From G965200765 sp965203865 (GTDB lineage: Bacteria; Pseudomonadota; Gammaproteobacteria; Arenicellales; JAJDZL01), in the NCBI GenBank assembly GCA_965203865.1, contig OZ241916.1:1178001-1242000 (forward strand): a stretch of DNA of 64,000 nucleotides, read 5' to 3'. The notes beneath the pieces are model-generated. The model was not told where the DNA came from. It searched no databases and saw nothing but the letters and a program-made list of their open reading frames with translations. A program made the translations under genes and the position numbers. This document shows, in pieces, positions 17,998 to 26,813 of the stretch (the first letter of the stretch is position 1; each line of letters starts with the position of its first letter).

Positions 17998-18648
17998 TCA
18001 AGAAGTTTCTGAAATAATTTTTTCAACTAAAAATTCCACCACTTCCAGAGCTCTTGAATCAGAATTGACCATTGATGGCGATGTTCTGTATTTGCCCCCG
18101 ATGATTAGTGTTGGCACACCTGTAATTTTGTACTTTCCGGCGAGGATGTCTGCCTGATTTACCTTGGTTATCGTGGCAAAGGAATTAAGTGCATCCATGA
18201 TTGCTTTTGGGTCTACATCATCCAGGGTATTAAGCCATTTCTTGAAGCTCTTTTCAGTAAAAATCCGATTATTCTTCAAGTGGATTTCATCAAAGAACTT
18301 GCTGTACAGCTGGTCTTTGTAGCCTGTAACTTCCAATGCGTAGTAAGCGCGTGCATGAAACATCCATCGGTCGGTCAAAGTGCCGGGTACTGTGACGAAA
18401 TTAATCGTATCCGGCTTTCTTTCTTTCCAGCTTTGAATGGCTGGTTCGAACCGAAAGCAGGCCGGGCAGCCGAACCAGAAAAATTCAATAACTTCAACTT
18501 TGCCATCGGATTGTACTTGGGGTTCTCCGGGCAAGCTAATATAGTCTGTTCCTTCTTTGAACTGCTGCCCAAAGACCGGAGATGAAAGCAAAAGACTGAC
18601 AAGCAGTCCGTTTAGTGTTAAAACTCGAATTAACTTAGAGATTTTCAT
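17998..18648 (-). CDS. dsbA: Thiol:disulfide interchange protein DsbA
   Basis: DsbA introduces disulfide bonds into secreted proteins, including LptD encoded in this window. A signal peptide covers about residues 1-27. The thioredoxin-fold active site is Cys61-Pro-Ala-Cys64 in FFWFGCPACFRF, with the cis-proline loop TGVPTLIIGG. The 216-residue length is normal. CPAC instead of CPHC at the active site is a known variation that should change its redox potential. The start lies 14 bases inside the end of mpl. Confidence 0.95.
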   Translation of the reverse strand: MKISKLIRVLTLNGLLVSLLLSSPVFGQQFKEGTDYISLPGEPQVQSDGKVEVIEFFWFGCPACFRFEPAIQSWKERKPDTINFVTVPGTLTDRWMFHARAYYALEVTGYKDQLYSKFFDEIHLKNNRIFTEKSFKKWLNTLDDVDPKAIMDALNSFATITKVNQADILAGKYKITGVPTLIIGGKYRTSPSMVNSDSRALEVVEFLVEKIISETS

Positions 18649-20020
18649 GATTTTTATTTCCTTTTAATCTGTCAACCAGACGTCGTTGTAAATTGTTGAA
18701 TCCACCATTGCTCATGATTACAACGCAATCGCCAGCAATCAATCCGGTTGCAAGCGACTCAAGCAAGGTTTCAACTGCATCGAATACGGTTAAATTTACA
18801 TTTGGACCGGAAACCGGTTCCCATTCCACATTCGGAGCACGATACATGTATACCAAATCAGCAATTTCGAAAGCATTAAATAAATTTTGTCCATGAACGC
18901 CCATTCTCATTGTATTGGATCTTGGTTCGAATACTGCGACCAGACGAGCAGGGTGCTCTGATTTCGATATGGCTTCCAAACTTGCGCGAATCGCTGTTGG
19001 ATGATGTGCAAAATCGTCGTAAACCTTGATATTGTCAATGTTGCAAATGAGTTCCAGTCTGCGCTTCACGGGCTTGAACTTTTGAAGTGCGTTGACAGCA
19101 GTTCTCATATCAATACCCATATGCGATGCTGCCGCAACAGCAGCGAGAGCGTTGGCAGAATTATGTCTGCCCGGTAAAGACCACTCCAATGTTTCTGTGC
19201 CATGAACTCGTGAATGAATTTCGAACTTCAGATGCCCTTCGCTCTGTGAATCGACATACCAGTCTGCATCCCGGTTGCCTGCAACACTAAACTTGTCCAC
19301 TGGAGTCCATTCTCCCACCTCCTTCATATTATGTAGCCGGGTGTCATCAAAGTTGGAAACAAGCCGGCCATTGGAAGGAAGTGTCCGGATGAAATACTGA
19401 AACTGCTGCTCTATGTCGTCGATTGAATTGAATATGTCCGCATGGTCGAACTCAAGGTTCAGCAAAGTTGCAATTTTCGGTCTGTAATGTATGAACTTTG
19501 AACGCTTGTCGAAGTAGGCAGTATCATATTCGTCCCCCTCGACAACAAACCATTCCCCGCTACCAACACGGGCGGAGATATCGAAATTCTGGGCAACACC
19601 GCCAATCAAGTATCCCGGATTCTTCCCGGCGAATTCCAAAATCCATGCAATCATGCTCGTGGTTGTGGATTTACCGTGCGTTCCTGCGATAGCAGCCACT
19701 TTACGATTGACCAGAATGTGGTCGTATAACCACTGGGGACCGGAAGTGTAGGGTATACCAGAGTTCATCACTGCGTTGATTTCTGGATTCGAGCGACTGA
19801 TTGTATTACCGATTAGAATGATATCAGGCTTTTCTCTGATGTTGTCCGGATGGTAGCGGTCGGCGACCTCAATATTCTGGTTGCTTAGCATGTCACTCAT
19901 TGGAGGGTATGCATTGAGGTCTGACCCAGTTACGCGAAATCCAAGTTCTCTGGCTAGTAATGCGAGATTTCCCATGAATGTTCCGCAAATACCAACTATA
20001 TGAATGTGAATGTGCTTCAT
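18635..20020 (-). CDS. mpl: UDP-MurNAc:L-Ala-gamma-D-Glu-meso-DAP ligase Mpl
   Basis: Mpl reattaches recycled murein tripeptide to UDP-MurNAc, saving three ligase steps. The protein opens MKHIHIHIVGICGTFMGNLA, typical of Mpl. It has the Mur-ligase P-loop AGTHGKST at residues 112-119 and the family pattern DDFAHHPTAI. The open frame extends 26 codons upstream, but ATG 20020 is preferred because GAGG lies about 9 bases before it and homology begins there. It fits with amgK/murU as part of a peptidoglycan-recycling set. Confidence 0.96.
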   Translation of the reverse strand: MKHIHIHIVGICGTFMGNLALLARELGFRVTGSDLNAYPPMSDMLSNQNIEVADRYHPDNIREKPDIILIGNTISRSNPEINAVMNSGIPYTSGPQWLYDHILVNRKVAAIAGTHGKSTTTSMIAWILEFAGKNPGYLIGGVAQNFDISARVGSGEWFVVEGDEYDTAYFDKRSKFIHYRPKIATLLNLEFDHADIFNSIDDIEQQFQYFIRTLPSNGRLVSNFDDTRLHNMKEVGEWTPVDKFSVAGNRDADWYVDSQSEGHLKFEIHSRVHGTETLEWSLPGRHNSANALAAVAAASHMGIDMRTAVNALQKFKPVKRRLELICNIDNIKVYDDFAHHPTAIRASLEAISKSEHPARLVAVFEPRSNTMRMGVHGQNLFNAFEIADLVYMYRAPNVEWEPVSGPNVNLTVFDAVETLLESLATGLIAGDCVVIMSNGGFNNLQRRLVDRLKGNKNHENL

Positions 20021-20036
20021 ACGACAACCCTCATGA

Positions 20037-20597
20037 CTAGAATGCGAAAAAGTCGTAAGCCTGTACAACGACAATGAATACCAGGACATTGCTGCCAATT
20101 GCGATAAAAAAGCTCGTTAGTGTACTAACTTCCATCGCTTCTTTGAGTATAGTGGTCATAACAGCCAGACTCCAAACTCCTAATACAGCGCCAACTAGCA
20201 ATCCTTCGAAAGTAAGGGTAGCGCCATCTGCGGGGTGGGATTGAGGAGCAAACATATACAGTGCAGGCATCCCCGCAAGTCGTATAATGGAGGAAGTGCC
20301 TAGCAATGCACTCACAGTTTGCACCCATCGTTTGGCGACGTTCTTGAACTGAAGAATTCCCCGGATTGTCAAGGTAAACACAATTACTTGCAGAATGGAG
20401 ATAATTAGTGTTTTCTTCCATTCCGACATGAGAACATCAATCGCCAGATTGGTTGCCACTGAGGCGATAACTGTAACAAGAAAACAGTTGTATGTCGCGG
20501 GCAGATCTTGCGGACTTGCCTTGAAAATACAGATGCGGAAGAGAGTTCTGGCTATGTCGGCCAATTGTTCTGCATAGCTTGGTGCAATCGGATTCAT
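20037..20597 (-). CDS. Unknown multi-pass membrane protein upstream of mpl
   Basis: The 186 residues contain about five hydrophobic spans (roughly 40-60, 63-82, 92-116, 132-152 and 160-183). A soluble N-terminal stretch includes RICIFKASPQDLPAT. I do not recognise the family; the layout loosely resembles small Yip1-like membrane proteins. It ends 16 bases before the mpl start on the same strand, so the two are probably cotranscribed. It faces rnd across only 48 bases. Confidence 0.75.
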   Translation of the reverse strand: MNPIAPSYAEQLADIARTLFRICIFKASPQDLPATYNCFLVTVIASVATNLAIDVLMSEWKKTLIISILQVIVFTLTIRGILQFKNVAKRWVQTVSALLGTSSIIRLAGMPALYMFAPQSHPADGATLTFEGLLVGAVLGVWSLAVMTTILKEAMEVSTLTSFFIAIGSNVLVFIVVVQAYDFFAF

Positions 20598-20645
20598 TTT
20601 GAAAGATTTCGGATTTTGTAAAGAAAATTTTTTGTTGAATTACTG

Positions 20646-21749
20646 TTGACTGTTTCCAAAAGAATAATTCCTGTTGAAGACCCCAAGACTCTGAAAGAGT
20701 ATTGTAACCAATTACAAGACTCTGCATATCTTGCAATTGATACAGAATTTACTCGAAGACATACATACTATTCCAAATTGCAATTAATTCAAATTGCGGC
20801 TCCCGAAGCGGAGTTTTGCATTGACCCAATTCGTTGTTCCGATTTGGCTGTTTTGAAAGTCTTGTATACATCTCCGTCAAAAACGATCATATTCCATTCA
20901 GCAACCCAGGACCTGGAGGCGCTTTATCCGTTGCTGGGCTATCCAGAGATTTTATTTGATACACAGATTGCGGCAATGCTTTGTGGCTATAGAGATATTT
21001 CTTACAAAGCGGTTGTAAAACAAGTACTCGGCGTAGAATTATCCAAGGATATGACCACTTCAAACTGGAACAAGCGTCCTTTTTTGAAAGAACAGCTGAT
21101 GTATGCAATGGACGATGTTCGATACTTGCTTGATGTCTACGGAATACTTTCCGCCAAACTGTGCGAAGCGGGGAGATTCGACTGGCTTCGCGAAGAGTGT
21201 GAAAATCTGATTGACTCGCAACGAAAAAGCAATGAGCAGGACGCACCGTGGAAATCTTTTCATACGGGGTCAAATCTGCCGAATCAGGAACAGCATATTG
21301 CAAAAAAATTGTTGATATGGAGAGAGCAACGGGCACGCTTGAAAAATCTACCGCGAAATTGGATATTGACCAATCAGCAAATTATAGAACTTGCAATACG
21401 AAAACCGCGCAATTACAAGCAACTTGTTCAAATCCACCGAATTGGAAGAAAGGCTCATTCTCTTTGGACAAGGGAGATTCTGTCAATTGTGAATTCATCT
21501 GTTCCGAAAAAATCTGGTGCAGTATGGAAGCGAGAATACGCATTGTCGGAAATTCAAACAAAGCGTTCCAATACAATTTTAAAGGAAGTTAAAAAAATTG
21601 CGAAGAAGATTGACTTGCCGCCCGAACTCTTATGCACTCGCAGGGAAGCGGAATGCCTGGCCAGAGGAGACAGGCAGCAGAGTATTCGATTGTTGTCTGG
21701 CTGGAGGTTCGAACAAGCAGGTTCGCATGTGCTGTCTTTGTTGGAATGA
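20646..21749 (+). CDS. rnd: Ribonuclease D
   Basis: RNase D is a 3'-5' exoribonuclease that trims tRNA precursors. The DEDD nuclease motifs are visible as AIDTEF (Asp32, Glu34), FHSATQDLEAL and the Tyr-type motif YAMDDVRYL. Two helical HRDC-type regions follow. The 367-residue length is normal. The start is TTG at 20646; there is no in-frame ATG before the conserved region. It ends 7 bases from the convergent fumarase gene. Confidence 0.93.
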   Translation: MTVSKRIIPVEDPKTLKEYCNQLQDSAYLAIDTEFTRRHTYYSKLQLIQIAAPEAEFCIDPIRCSDLAVLKVLYTSPSKTIIFHSATQDLEALYPLLGYPEILFDTQIAAMLCGYRDISYKAVVKQVLGVELSKDMTTSNWNKRPFLKEQLMYAMDDVRYLLDVYGILSAKLCEAGRFDWLREECENLIDSQRKSNEQDAPWKSFHTGSNLPNQEQHIAKKLLIWREQRARLKNLPRNWILTNQQIIELAIRKPRNYKQLVQIHRIGRKAHSLWTREILSIVNSSVPKKSGAVWKREYALSEIQTKRSNTILKEVKKIAKKIDLPPELLCTRREAECLARGDRQQSIRLLSGWRFEQAGSHVLSLLE

Positions 21750-21756
21750 TGCCAAA

Positions 21757-23277
21757 TCAAGCAACAGTAACGGGAAATTCGCTAATTTTCTCTTGCCAAA
21801 ACTGTGGTCCAGCTACGTGAATTGATTCTCCGTTTGTATCAACTGCTACGGTAACTGGCATGTCTTCCACTGTGAACTCGTATATTGCCTCCATTCCCAA
21901 GTCTTCAAATGCGACAATGCGAGAAGACCGAATGGCTTTTGAGACAAGATAAGCTGCTCCGCCGACTGCAATCAAATACACAACACCGTGCTTCTTGATT
22001 GCCTGTAGTCCCTCCGGGCCTCTTTCCGCCTTGCCGATCATGCCGATTATTCCAGTATGCTCAATCAGTTTGTCGGTGTACATGTCCATTCGGTCAGCGG
22101 TTGTTGGACCAGCCGGGCCAACAACTTCGCTACCAACGGGGTCAACGGGTCCAACATAATAAATGAAGCGATTCTTCAAATTAATATGATCGGGCAACAG
22201 GGTTTCGCTATCAAAGAGTTCAATAAGCCGTTTGTGAGCTGCGTCGCGACCGGTAAGTATTTTCCCTGACAAGAGCAAGGTTTCCCCAATCTTCCAGTTG
22301 CGGATATCTTCTTTCGTAATTGCTTCCAAATCTACTTTTTTGGAATTTGTCTCAGTTCGAACTATGCTGGGCCAATCATTTATTGACGGTGCGAAGAACT
22401 CTGCAGGACCAGAGCCGTCCAGTTCAAAGTGTACATGCCGGGTTGCTGCACAATTGGGAATCATGCCCACCGGCAGGGATGCTGCATGTGTAGCGCATTC
22501 TTTAATTTTCACATCAAGTGCTGTGGTGATACCTCCAAGACCTTGTGCACCGATTCCGAGTTTATTGACTTCTTCATAGATTCTTATTCGTAGTTCTTCA
22601 GTCGGATTCTTGGGACCAGATGCAATTAGTTGAGGCATATCAATTGGGTCCAGCAAGCTTTCTTTGGCAAGTACCAGGGCTTTTTCCGGGGAACCGCCAA
22701 TGCCGATACCTAATATTCCTGGTGGGCACCACCCGGCTCCCATGGAGGGGAGAGTGTTCAAAACCCACTTGGCTACATCTTCACCCGGGTTCAGTACGGT
22801 AAATTTGGCCTTGTTTTCAGAACCGCCGCCCTTGGCAGCTACTGCAATTTTCAGTTTATTTCCCGGAACCAATTCGAAGTGAACTATTGCGGGCGTATTG
22901 TCGCCAGTATTTTTGCGATGCCCCCACGGCGGATTTACCATGGAAGAACGTAGTGGATTATCCTTGTCAAGGTATGCTTCACGAACGCCTTGATCAATCA
23001 TCTCCTGAAAGGAAGAATTCGTTTCCCATTGAATATCCATGCCAATTTTCGCGAACAGCACTACAATGCCTGTGTCTTGGCAAATAGGCCGGTGTCCTTC
23101 TGCGGCCAGGCGCGAATTGATAAGAATTTGCGCCATTGCATCTTTCGCAGCTGGAGATTCTTCTCGTTCATACGCCTCGGACATCGCCTGAACGAAATCA
23201 ACTGAATGGTAGTAGGAAATGAATTGCAAAGAGTCGGCAACACTTTGAATCAGGTCCTGTTTCCTGATTACTGTCAT
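21757..23277 (-). CDS. Class I fumarate hydratase (4Fe-4S)
   Basis: It interconverts fumarate and L-malate in the citric acid cycle, using an oxygen-sensitive 4Fe-4S cluster. The three cluster cysteines are recognisable in ICQDTG (Cys66), GWCPPGILG and PNCAATRHVHFEL. The C-terminal beta domain carries GPTTADRMD. At 506 residues it is a single-chain enzyme of the FumA/FumB type. It follows the DUF349 gene by 48 bases on the minus strand. Confidence 0.93.
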   Translation of the reverse strand: MTVIRKQDLIQSVADSLQFISYYHSVDFVQAMSEAYEREESPAAKDAMAQILINSRLAAEGHRPICQDTGIVVLFAKIGMDIQWETNSSFQEMIDQGVREAYLDKDNPLRSSMVNPPWGHRKNTGDNTPAIVHFELVPGNKLKIAVAAKGGGSENKAKFTVLNPGEDVAKWVLNTLPSMGAGWCPPGILGIGIGGSPEKALVLAKESLLDPIDMPQLIASGPKNPTEELRIRIYEEVNKLGIGAQGLGGITTALDVKIKECATHAASLPVGMIPNCAATRHVHFELDGSGPAEFFAPSINDWPSIVRTETNSKKVDLEAITKEDIRNWKIGETLLLSGKILTGRDAAHKRLIELFDSETLLPDHINLKNRFIYYVGPVDPVGSEVVGPAGPTTADRMDMYTDKLIEHTGIIGMIGKAERGPEGLQAIKKHGVVYLIAVGGAAYLVSKAIRSSRIVAFEDLGMEAIYEFTVEDMPVTVAVDTNGESIHVAGPQFWQEKISEFPVTVA

Positions 23278-23325
23278 TAGGTGTCCGCGATTGATACTTT
23301 CAGGATTCGCAATTTTTGCTGTGAG

Positions 23326-25095
23326 TCAAGTCCTGTTTTCCAATTCTTTGCGCACTTGTTCAAACCGATTGTGAAGTTGCTTGCAGTCATCTTTTGGAAC
23401 GGGTCCGGTCAACAAGAATTTGGTCATCAGTTCTTTGCATTGATTCTGGGTTTCCTCTGCTGCAACTTGTTTTGCCATGACTGCATTGAGTCTTTCAACT
23501 CGGAGACGCATTCGGTCCTTGGCAAATTCAGGTGGCGACTCTACCTCTGCAAGAATTTCGAGCAGCAGACATATTTCCTGTTTCAGATGAAGATTTTGCT
23601 GCACATCGGATTCTATGGCTTTATTTTTTCTGTTCCCGTTTTTAATCGCGGCACTGGCTGCATCGAAACGTTCTTGAATGAGCTTGTCATACTGCCCGCA
23701 ACTTTCGCTTAGTGTCTCCCACTTTGACTGTACGCTATCAAGAGTTTCAAGAGCATTTTCATCGCCGATAGAGTTTTCTAGTTCAGTACACAAATTTGCC
23801 TTGCTTTCGAGTGACTGCAAAGTTGCCATACTCTGCTTGTGTGCGGCCAACTCAAGTCCAGCCTGTATTTTTGACAATTGAGATTCAAACTTGGAATCCA
23901 GTTTTTGCGGCACCTTGCGTGCACGGGGTGCAGTATTTTTCCATTCTTGTTCAAGCTTGGAGATGCTCGGAGCCAACTCTGCCAACTGTTCGACAGGCAT
24001 GTCGTTCAGTTTTTCGATTTTTGTCAGAAGTGCTTTTTGATTTTTTACAGTTTCGTTCGCCTGTTTTTTAATTTCTTGCTGTTTTGCTCGCCTGCGGTCG
24101 AATTGACGGTCGCAAGCCGAACGAAACTCATCCCACAACTTTGCTTCTGTCTTGTTGTCGCTGCGAATCGTAACTTTGTTCCATTCTCGCTGAAGTCGCT
24201 TAACAGTTTCCAGTGTGCTTTCCAGCGGAGATGAATCTAGAGAATTCACTTGGTCAATCAATGCATTCCTGAGCTTGATGCCTTTTTCACGCTCTTTGCT
24301 CAAGTATGGTTCAAATTTCAGCATTACAGCGTCAAGTCGGCTATTTGTGCGATTCCAGTCAAGTTTGTGCAGCGGAACAGATTTACGCCACAGTTTTCTT
24401 GCATTTTGAATTTTTACTCCTATAACTTTCCAGTCCGGATTTTTCCAGTCCATCTCCTCGAAAAGTTTTTCCAGGGAATCGCAAATTTCATTTCTTGCAG
24501 CCAAATTTTGTTTACGCAGTTCGTTTTGGTGTTCAAAGAACTCTTTGCAAGGAGCGTAGGCTTGTTTGCAAGCGTTTTCAAATTGACGACGGAGAATTTT
24601 GTTCGGGAAATCCCCGGTTTTGTTCCACTTCTGCCATTGGTCTCTTGCACTGCGTATTTGCTCTGCCAAGCCTCTTGGGTCATAGTTGGATTTCGCCAAG
24701 TTTTCAACTTTTATAATCAACTCCTTGCGGACTTGGTCCATACTCCAGTGGCGCCAAGCCTTCAATTCCCTTAACGAACGCTGATAATCACGTAAGCTTT
24801 TGGATATTTTTTCCAGCCGTTTCGGGTTGTAGTTTACCGAAGAGAGTTTTTTTATCCGGTATTGGCATTTTTCAAATAGCGAAAGAGCCAACTTGAGTTG
24901 GCCGGTTGTCAACGCCTCTTGCAGTTCCTTCAGAAAGCCTTTAACTTCTTCGTAAACCTTATCGCCGTCAACTACGGATGGGGCATTGTGCTTTGGCGAT
25001 GCTTCAGAATTTGCTTCTGGCAACAGGGATTCTGATTTGGGGTTGTCCTTCAGACTCTTTTCGTCAGCTTGCTGGACCACTTCGCTGTCTAACAT
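23326..25095 (-). CDS. DUF349 repeat coiled-coil protein
   Basis: The 589 residues are almost wholly helical and charged. They contain repeated DUF349 units recognisable by patterns such as RDQWQKWNKTGDFP, ARKLWRKSVPLHK and LQREWNKVTIRSDNKTEAKLWDEFRSACD. Proteins of this family are common in Proteobacteria and their molecular role is unclear. The first 40 residues are acidic and low in complexity. It may be cotranscribed with fumarase downstream. A structured DNA element lies 55 bases upstream of its start. Confidence 0.85.
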   Translation of the reverse strand: MLDSEVVQQADEKSLKDNPKSESLLPEANSEASPKHNAPSVVDGDKVYEEVKGFLKELQEALTTGQLKLALSLFEKCQYRIKKLSSVNYNPKRLEKISKSLRDYQRSLRELKAWRHWSMDQVRKELIIKVENLAKSNYDPRGLAEQIRSARDQWQKWNKTGDFPNKILRRQFENACKQAYAPCKEFFEHQNELRKQNLAARNEICDSLEKLFEEMDWKNPDWKVIGVKIQNARKLWRKSVPLHKLDWNRTNSRLDAVMLKFEPYLSKEREKGIKLRNALIDQVNSLDSSPLESTLETVKRLQREWNKVTIRSDNKTEAKLWDEFRSACDRQFDRRRAKQQEIKKQANETVKNQKALLTKIEKLNDMPVEQLAELAPSISKLEQEWKNTAPRARKVPQKLDSKFESQLSKIQAGLELAAHKQSMATLQSLESKANLCTELENSIGDENALETLDSVQSKWETLSESCGQYDKLIQERFDAASAAIKNGNRKNKAIESDVQQNLHLKQEICLLLEILAEVESPPEFAKDRMRLRVERLNAVMAKQVAAEETQNQCKELMTKFLLTGPVPKDDCKQLHNRFEQVRKELENRT

Positions 25096-25149
25096 AATTT
25101 TCTCGCGGTCTATACTACCATTGCAGTTGACTTACCTGTACACAAAGCC

Positions 25150-25191
25150 CATCAGGCATTCAAGCAGAACATCGCTTGGATTCGCCTGATG
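25150..25191. other. Two-tier hairpin between the rhodanese and DUF349 genes
   Basis: Outer arms CATCAGGC (25150-25157) and GCCTGATG (25184-25191) are perfect 8-bp complements. Inside them CAAGC (25161-25165) pairs with GCTTG (25174-25178), leaving an 8-base loop. No T-run follows on either strand, so a simple intrinsic terminator is unlikely. A leader RNA structure or protein-binding site is possible. Confidence 0.5.
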
Positions 25192-25338
25192 AAACAGACA
25201 TTGACTGCATATACAATAAACAAATTAACCTTCGTTGACAATTGAGATTGCACAATTGAAAGGAGAAGTATAACACTGATTTTCAGAATAGGTGAATAAT
25301 GAGTTCTGGAGCAGTTGGTTGGTTTGAGGGGAGAGAGG

Positions 25339-26154
25339 TTATTCGACAGGAGTATCAGTTGAATTTCCCCATTCAGACCATGACCCTGCGTATCCGCGTA
25401 CCTTGGAGAACCCCAGCGATTTTAGCATAGCATAACTATGTGCCGAACGATGATGTGTTTGGCAATATGTAATAATTTCCTTGTCTGGTGTAATTCCTTT
25501 CTGCCGCAGCATGTTCAGCAATTCCTGACGGGGCTTGAAACGGTTGTTGCGAGTTGGGTCTATAGTATCCGTCCAGTTGACGTTTCTTGCACCGGGAATA
25601 TGACCTCCCCTGTATGCTCGTACATCAACTCCTTCAAACTCCATAGGGGTTCGGGCATCCAGAAGTCCAATCTTCGAGTTCCCCAAATTCGAGAGTATGT
25701 AGTGCTTGTCTGCCTGAAACTGCCCGTTTAGATTTACCCGATAGTGAGAAGGAGTTACCTTTGCCGGGGGAGTTGTATCCAGAGGATACCCTTCGTTTTT
25801 CCAAGCAGTAAATCCGCCATTCAACAGCGATGTAGCAGGATGGTCAAGCACATCCAGAGTCCATACAAAGCGCGAAGCGCGGCCATTGCCTTCTGCATCA
25901 TACACGACAACATGATGTTCCCTGGTTAGGCCGATAGAGGACAGTACTCTTTCGAGTTGTTCTTTGGCAGGCAAGGTGCCGCTTGTGGGGATGAAACCCG
26001 AAACAATGTCAAGATAGTCGACATGAACCGCTCCTGGAATTCGCTCTTTTTCATACGAGTCGGCGTCGCCGGTATCAACGATAAGAAAATCAGAATTGCC
26101 CAGTAGTTTCTCAAGCTGTACGGCTTCAACAAGAAACGGTAATCTTGATTTCAT
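25339..26154 (-). CDS. Tandem-rhodanese thiosulfate sulfurtransferase
   Basis: It transfers a sulfane sulfur from thiosulfate (or mercaptopyruvate) through a cysteine persulfide. The 271 residues form two rhodanese domains. The catalytic one carries TYCQTHHRSAHSY, whose CQTHHR loop resembles the RhdA thiosulfate rhodanese type rather than the CG[ST]GVT loop of mercaptopyruvate enzymes. AAGGGA lies 8 bases before the ATG. Two inverted repeats stand upstream in a long AT-rich region. Confidence 0.9.
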   Translation of the reverse strand: MKSRLPFLVEAVQLEKLLGNSDFLIVDTGDADSYEKERIPGAVHVDYLDIVSGFIPTSGTLPAKEQLERVLSSIGLTREHHVVVYDAEGNGRASRFVWTLDVLDHPATSLLNGGFTAWKNEGYPLDTTPPAKVTPSHYRVNLNGQFQADKHYILSNLGNSKIGLLDARTPMEFEGVDVRAYRGGHIPGARNVNWTDTIDPTRNNRFKPRQELLNMLRQKGITPDKEIITYCQTHHRSAHSYAMLKSLGFSKVRGYAGSWSEWGNSTDTPVE

Positions 26155-26459
26155 TAATTTGTCCCTTTCGAATGATTTTCAATTAAACTGATAATTATTA
26201 GAATTTTATTCCAAATTATCGAGATCATTACCTTCAATTTGGAAATTATATTTAAATATAAGCCTGTTTTTCGATTTGTCAACCTTTCAGAATAAAAACA
26301 TTTTTGAAGCGATAAAAAAATTTATTTGATGAAGCGCCCGCTAATATGCAGGGCAATCATTCAATTTGGTGAAACAGTTTTTTTGCAAATTAGATTTATT
26401 CACAAAAATTGTCAAAAAATTTGTCAGTAACTGAACAAAATATAGAGATACATTGAAGT
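26155..26459. other. AT-rich intergenic region
   Basis: About 305 bases without a supported gene, between the divergent rhodanese gene and the region before relA. It is strongly AT-rich with several A and T runs and two inverted repeats at 26209-26261. It probably holds the rhodanese promoter and possibly one for relA. No RNA gene was recognised. Confidence 0.5.
26209..26261. promoter_or_regulatory. Paired inverted repeats upstream of the rhodanese gene
   Basis: TTCCAAATT (26209-26217) and AATTTGGAA (26236-26244) are perfect 9-bp arms with an 18-base gap. Directly next to them is a perfect 16-bp palindrome, TTATATTTAAATATAA (26246-26261). The group starts 55 bases before the rhodanese ATG, a plausible place for an operator. 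No regulator is identified. Confidence 0.45.
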
Positions 26460-26813
26460 TTGATAGGCGGATATAAATTTACCAGGCTCGCTGACGGAAG
26501 CTTCTCATTTCAGAAGTGGCATTTTGTCGGTATGCGAGCAGTAGCATACGGTAGATACTTTTCTGCGGGTGTTTTGGTGAAGAATTCGGAGTGGCATTAC
26601 AATGAAGCAGATTTATGTCGGTTATTTGAAGGAGGGCAATGTCTAGCAAGAGGTCCTTTAGTCCGAATGCTGGATAAGTTCTTGTGGTTGGCATGGGAAA
26701 ATTGCAAGGCTTGTTTGAATTCTGAATCCTTGCGTATAACGTTGGGCAATGCGGAGCAGTTTTTTGAATCGAAAGAATCGACTGCAAGAATTTCAAAATT
26801 TTCAAGAATTTGA
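26460..26813 (+). CDS. Possible small hypothetical protein before relA
   Basis: A 117-codon frame starting with TTG ends in TGA that overlaps the proposed TTG start of relA by four bases. Its base composition resembles neighbouring coding DNA rather than the AT-rich stretch before it. The protein has no recognised domain, signal peptide or membrane span. In relatives rlmD is often found here, but I see no resemblance to it. It may be a real gene, a decayed remnant or leader sequence. Confidence 0.3.
   Translation: MIGGYKFTRLADGSFSFQKWHFVGMRAVAYGRYFSAGVLVKNSEWHYNEADLCRLFEGGQCLARGPLVRMLDKFLWLAWENCKACLNSESLRITLGNAEQFFESKESTARISKFSRI

Noticed and set aside
26246..26261. AT palindrome as a replication or phage attachment site
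   Set aside because: There is no integrase, direct-repeat pair or DnaA box cluster nearby; a regulatory role is simpler.
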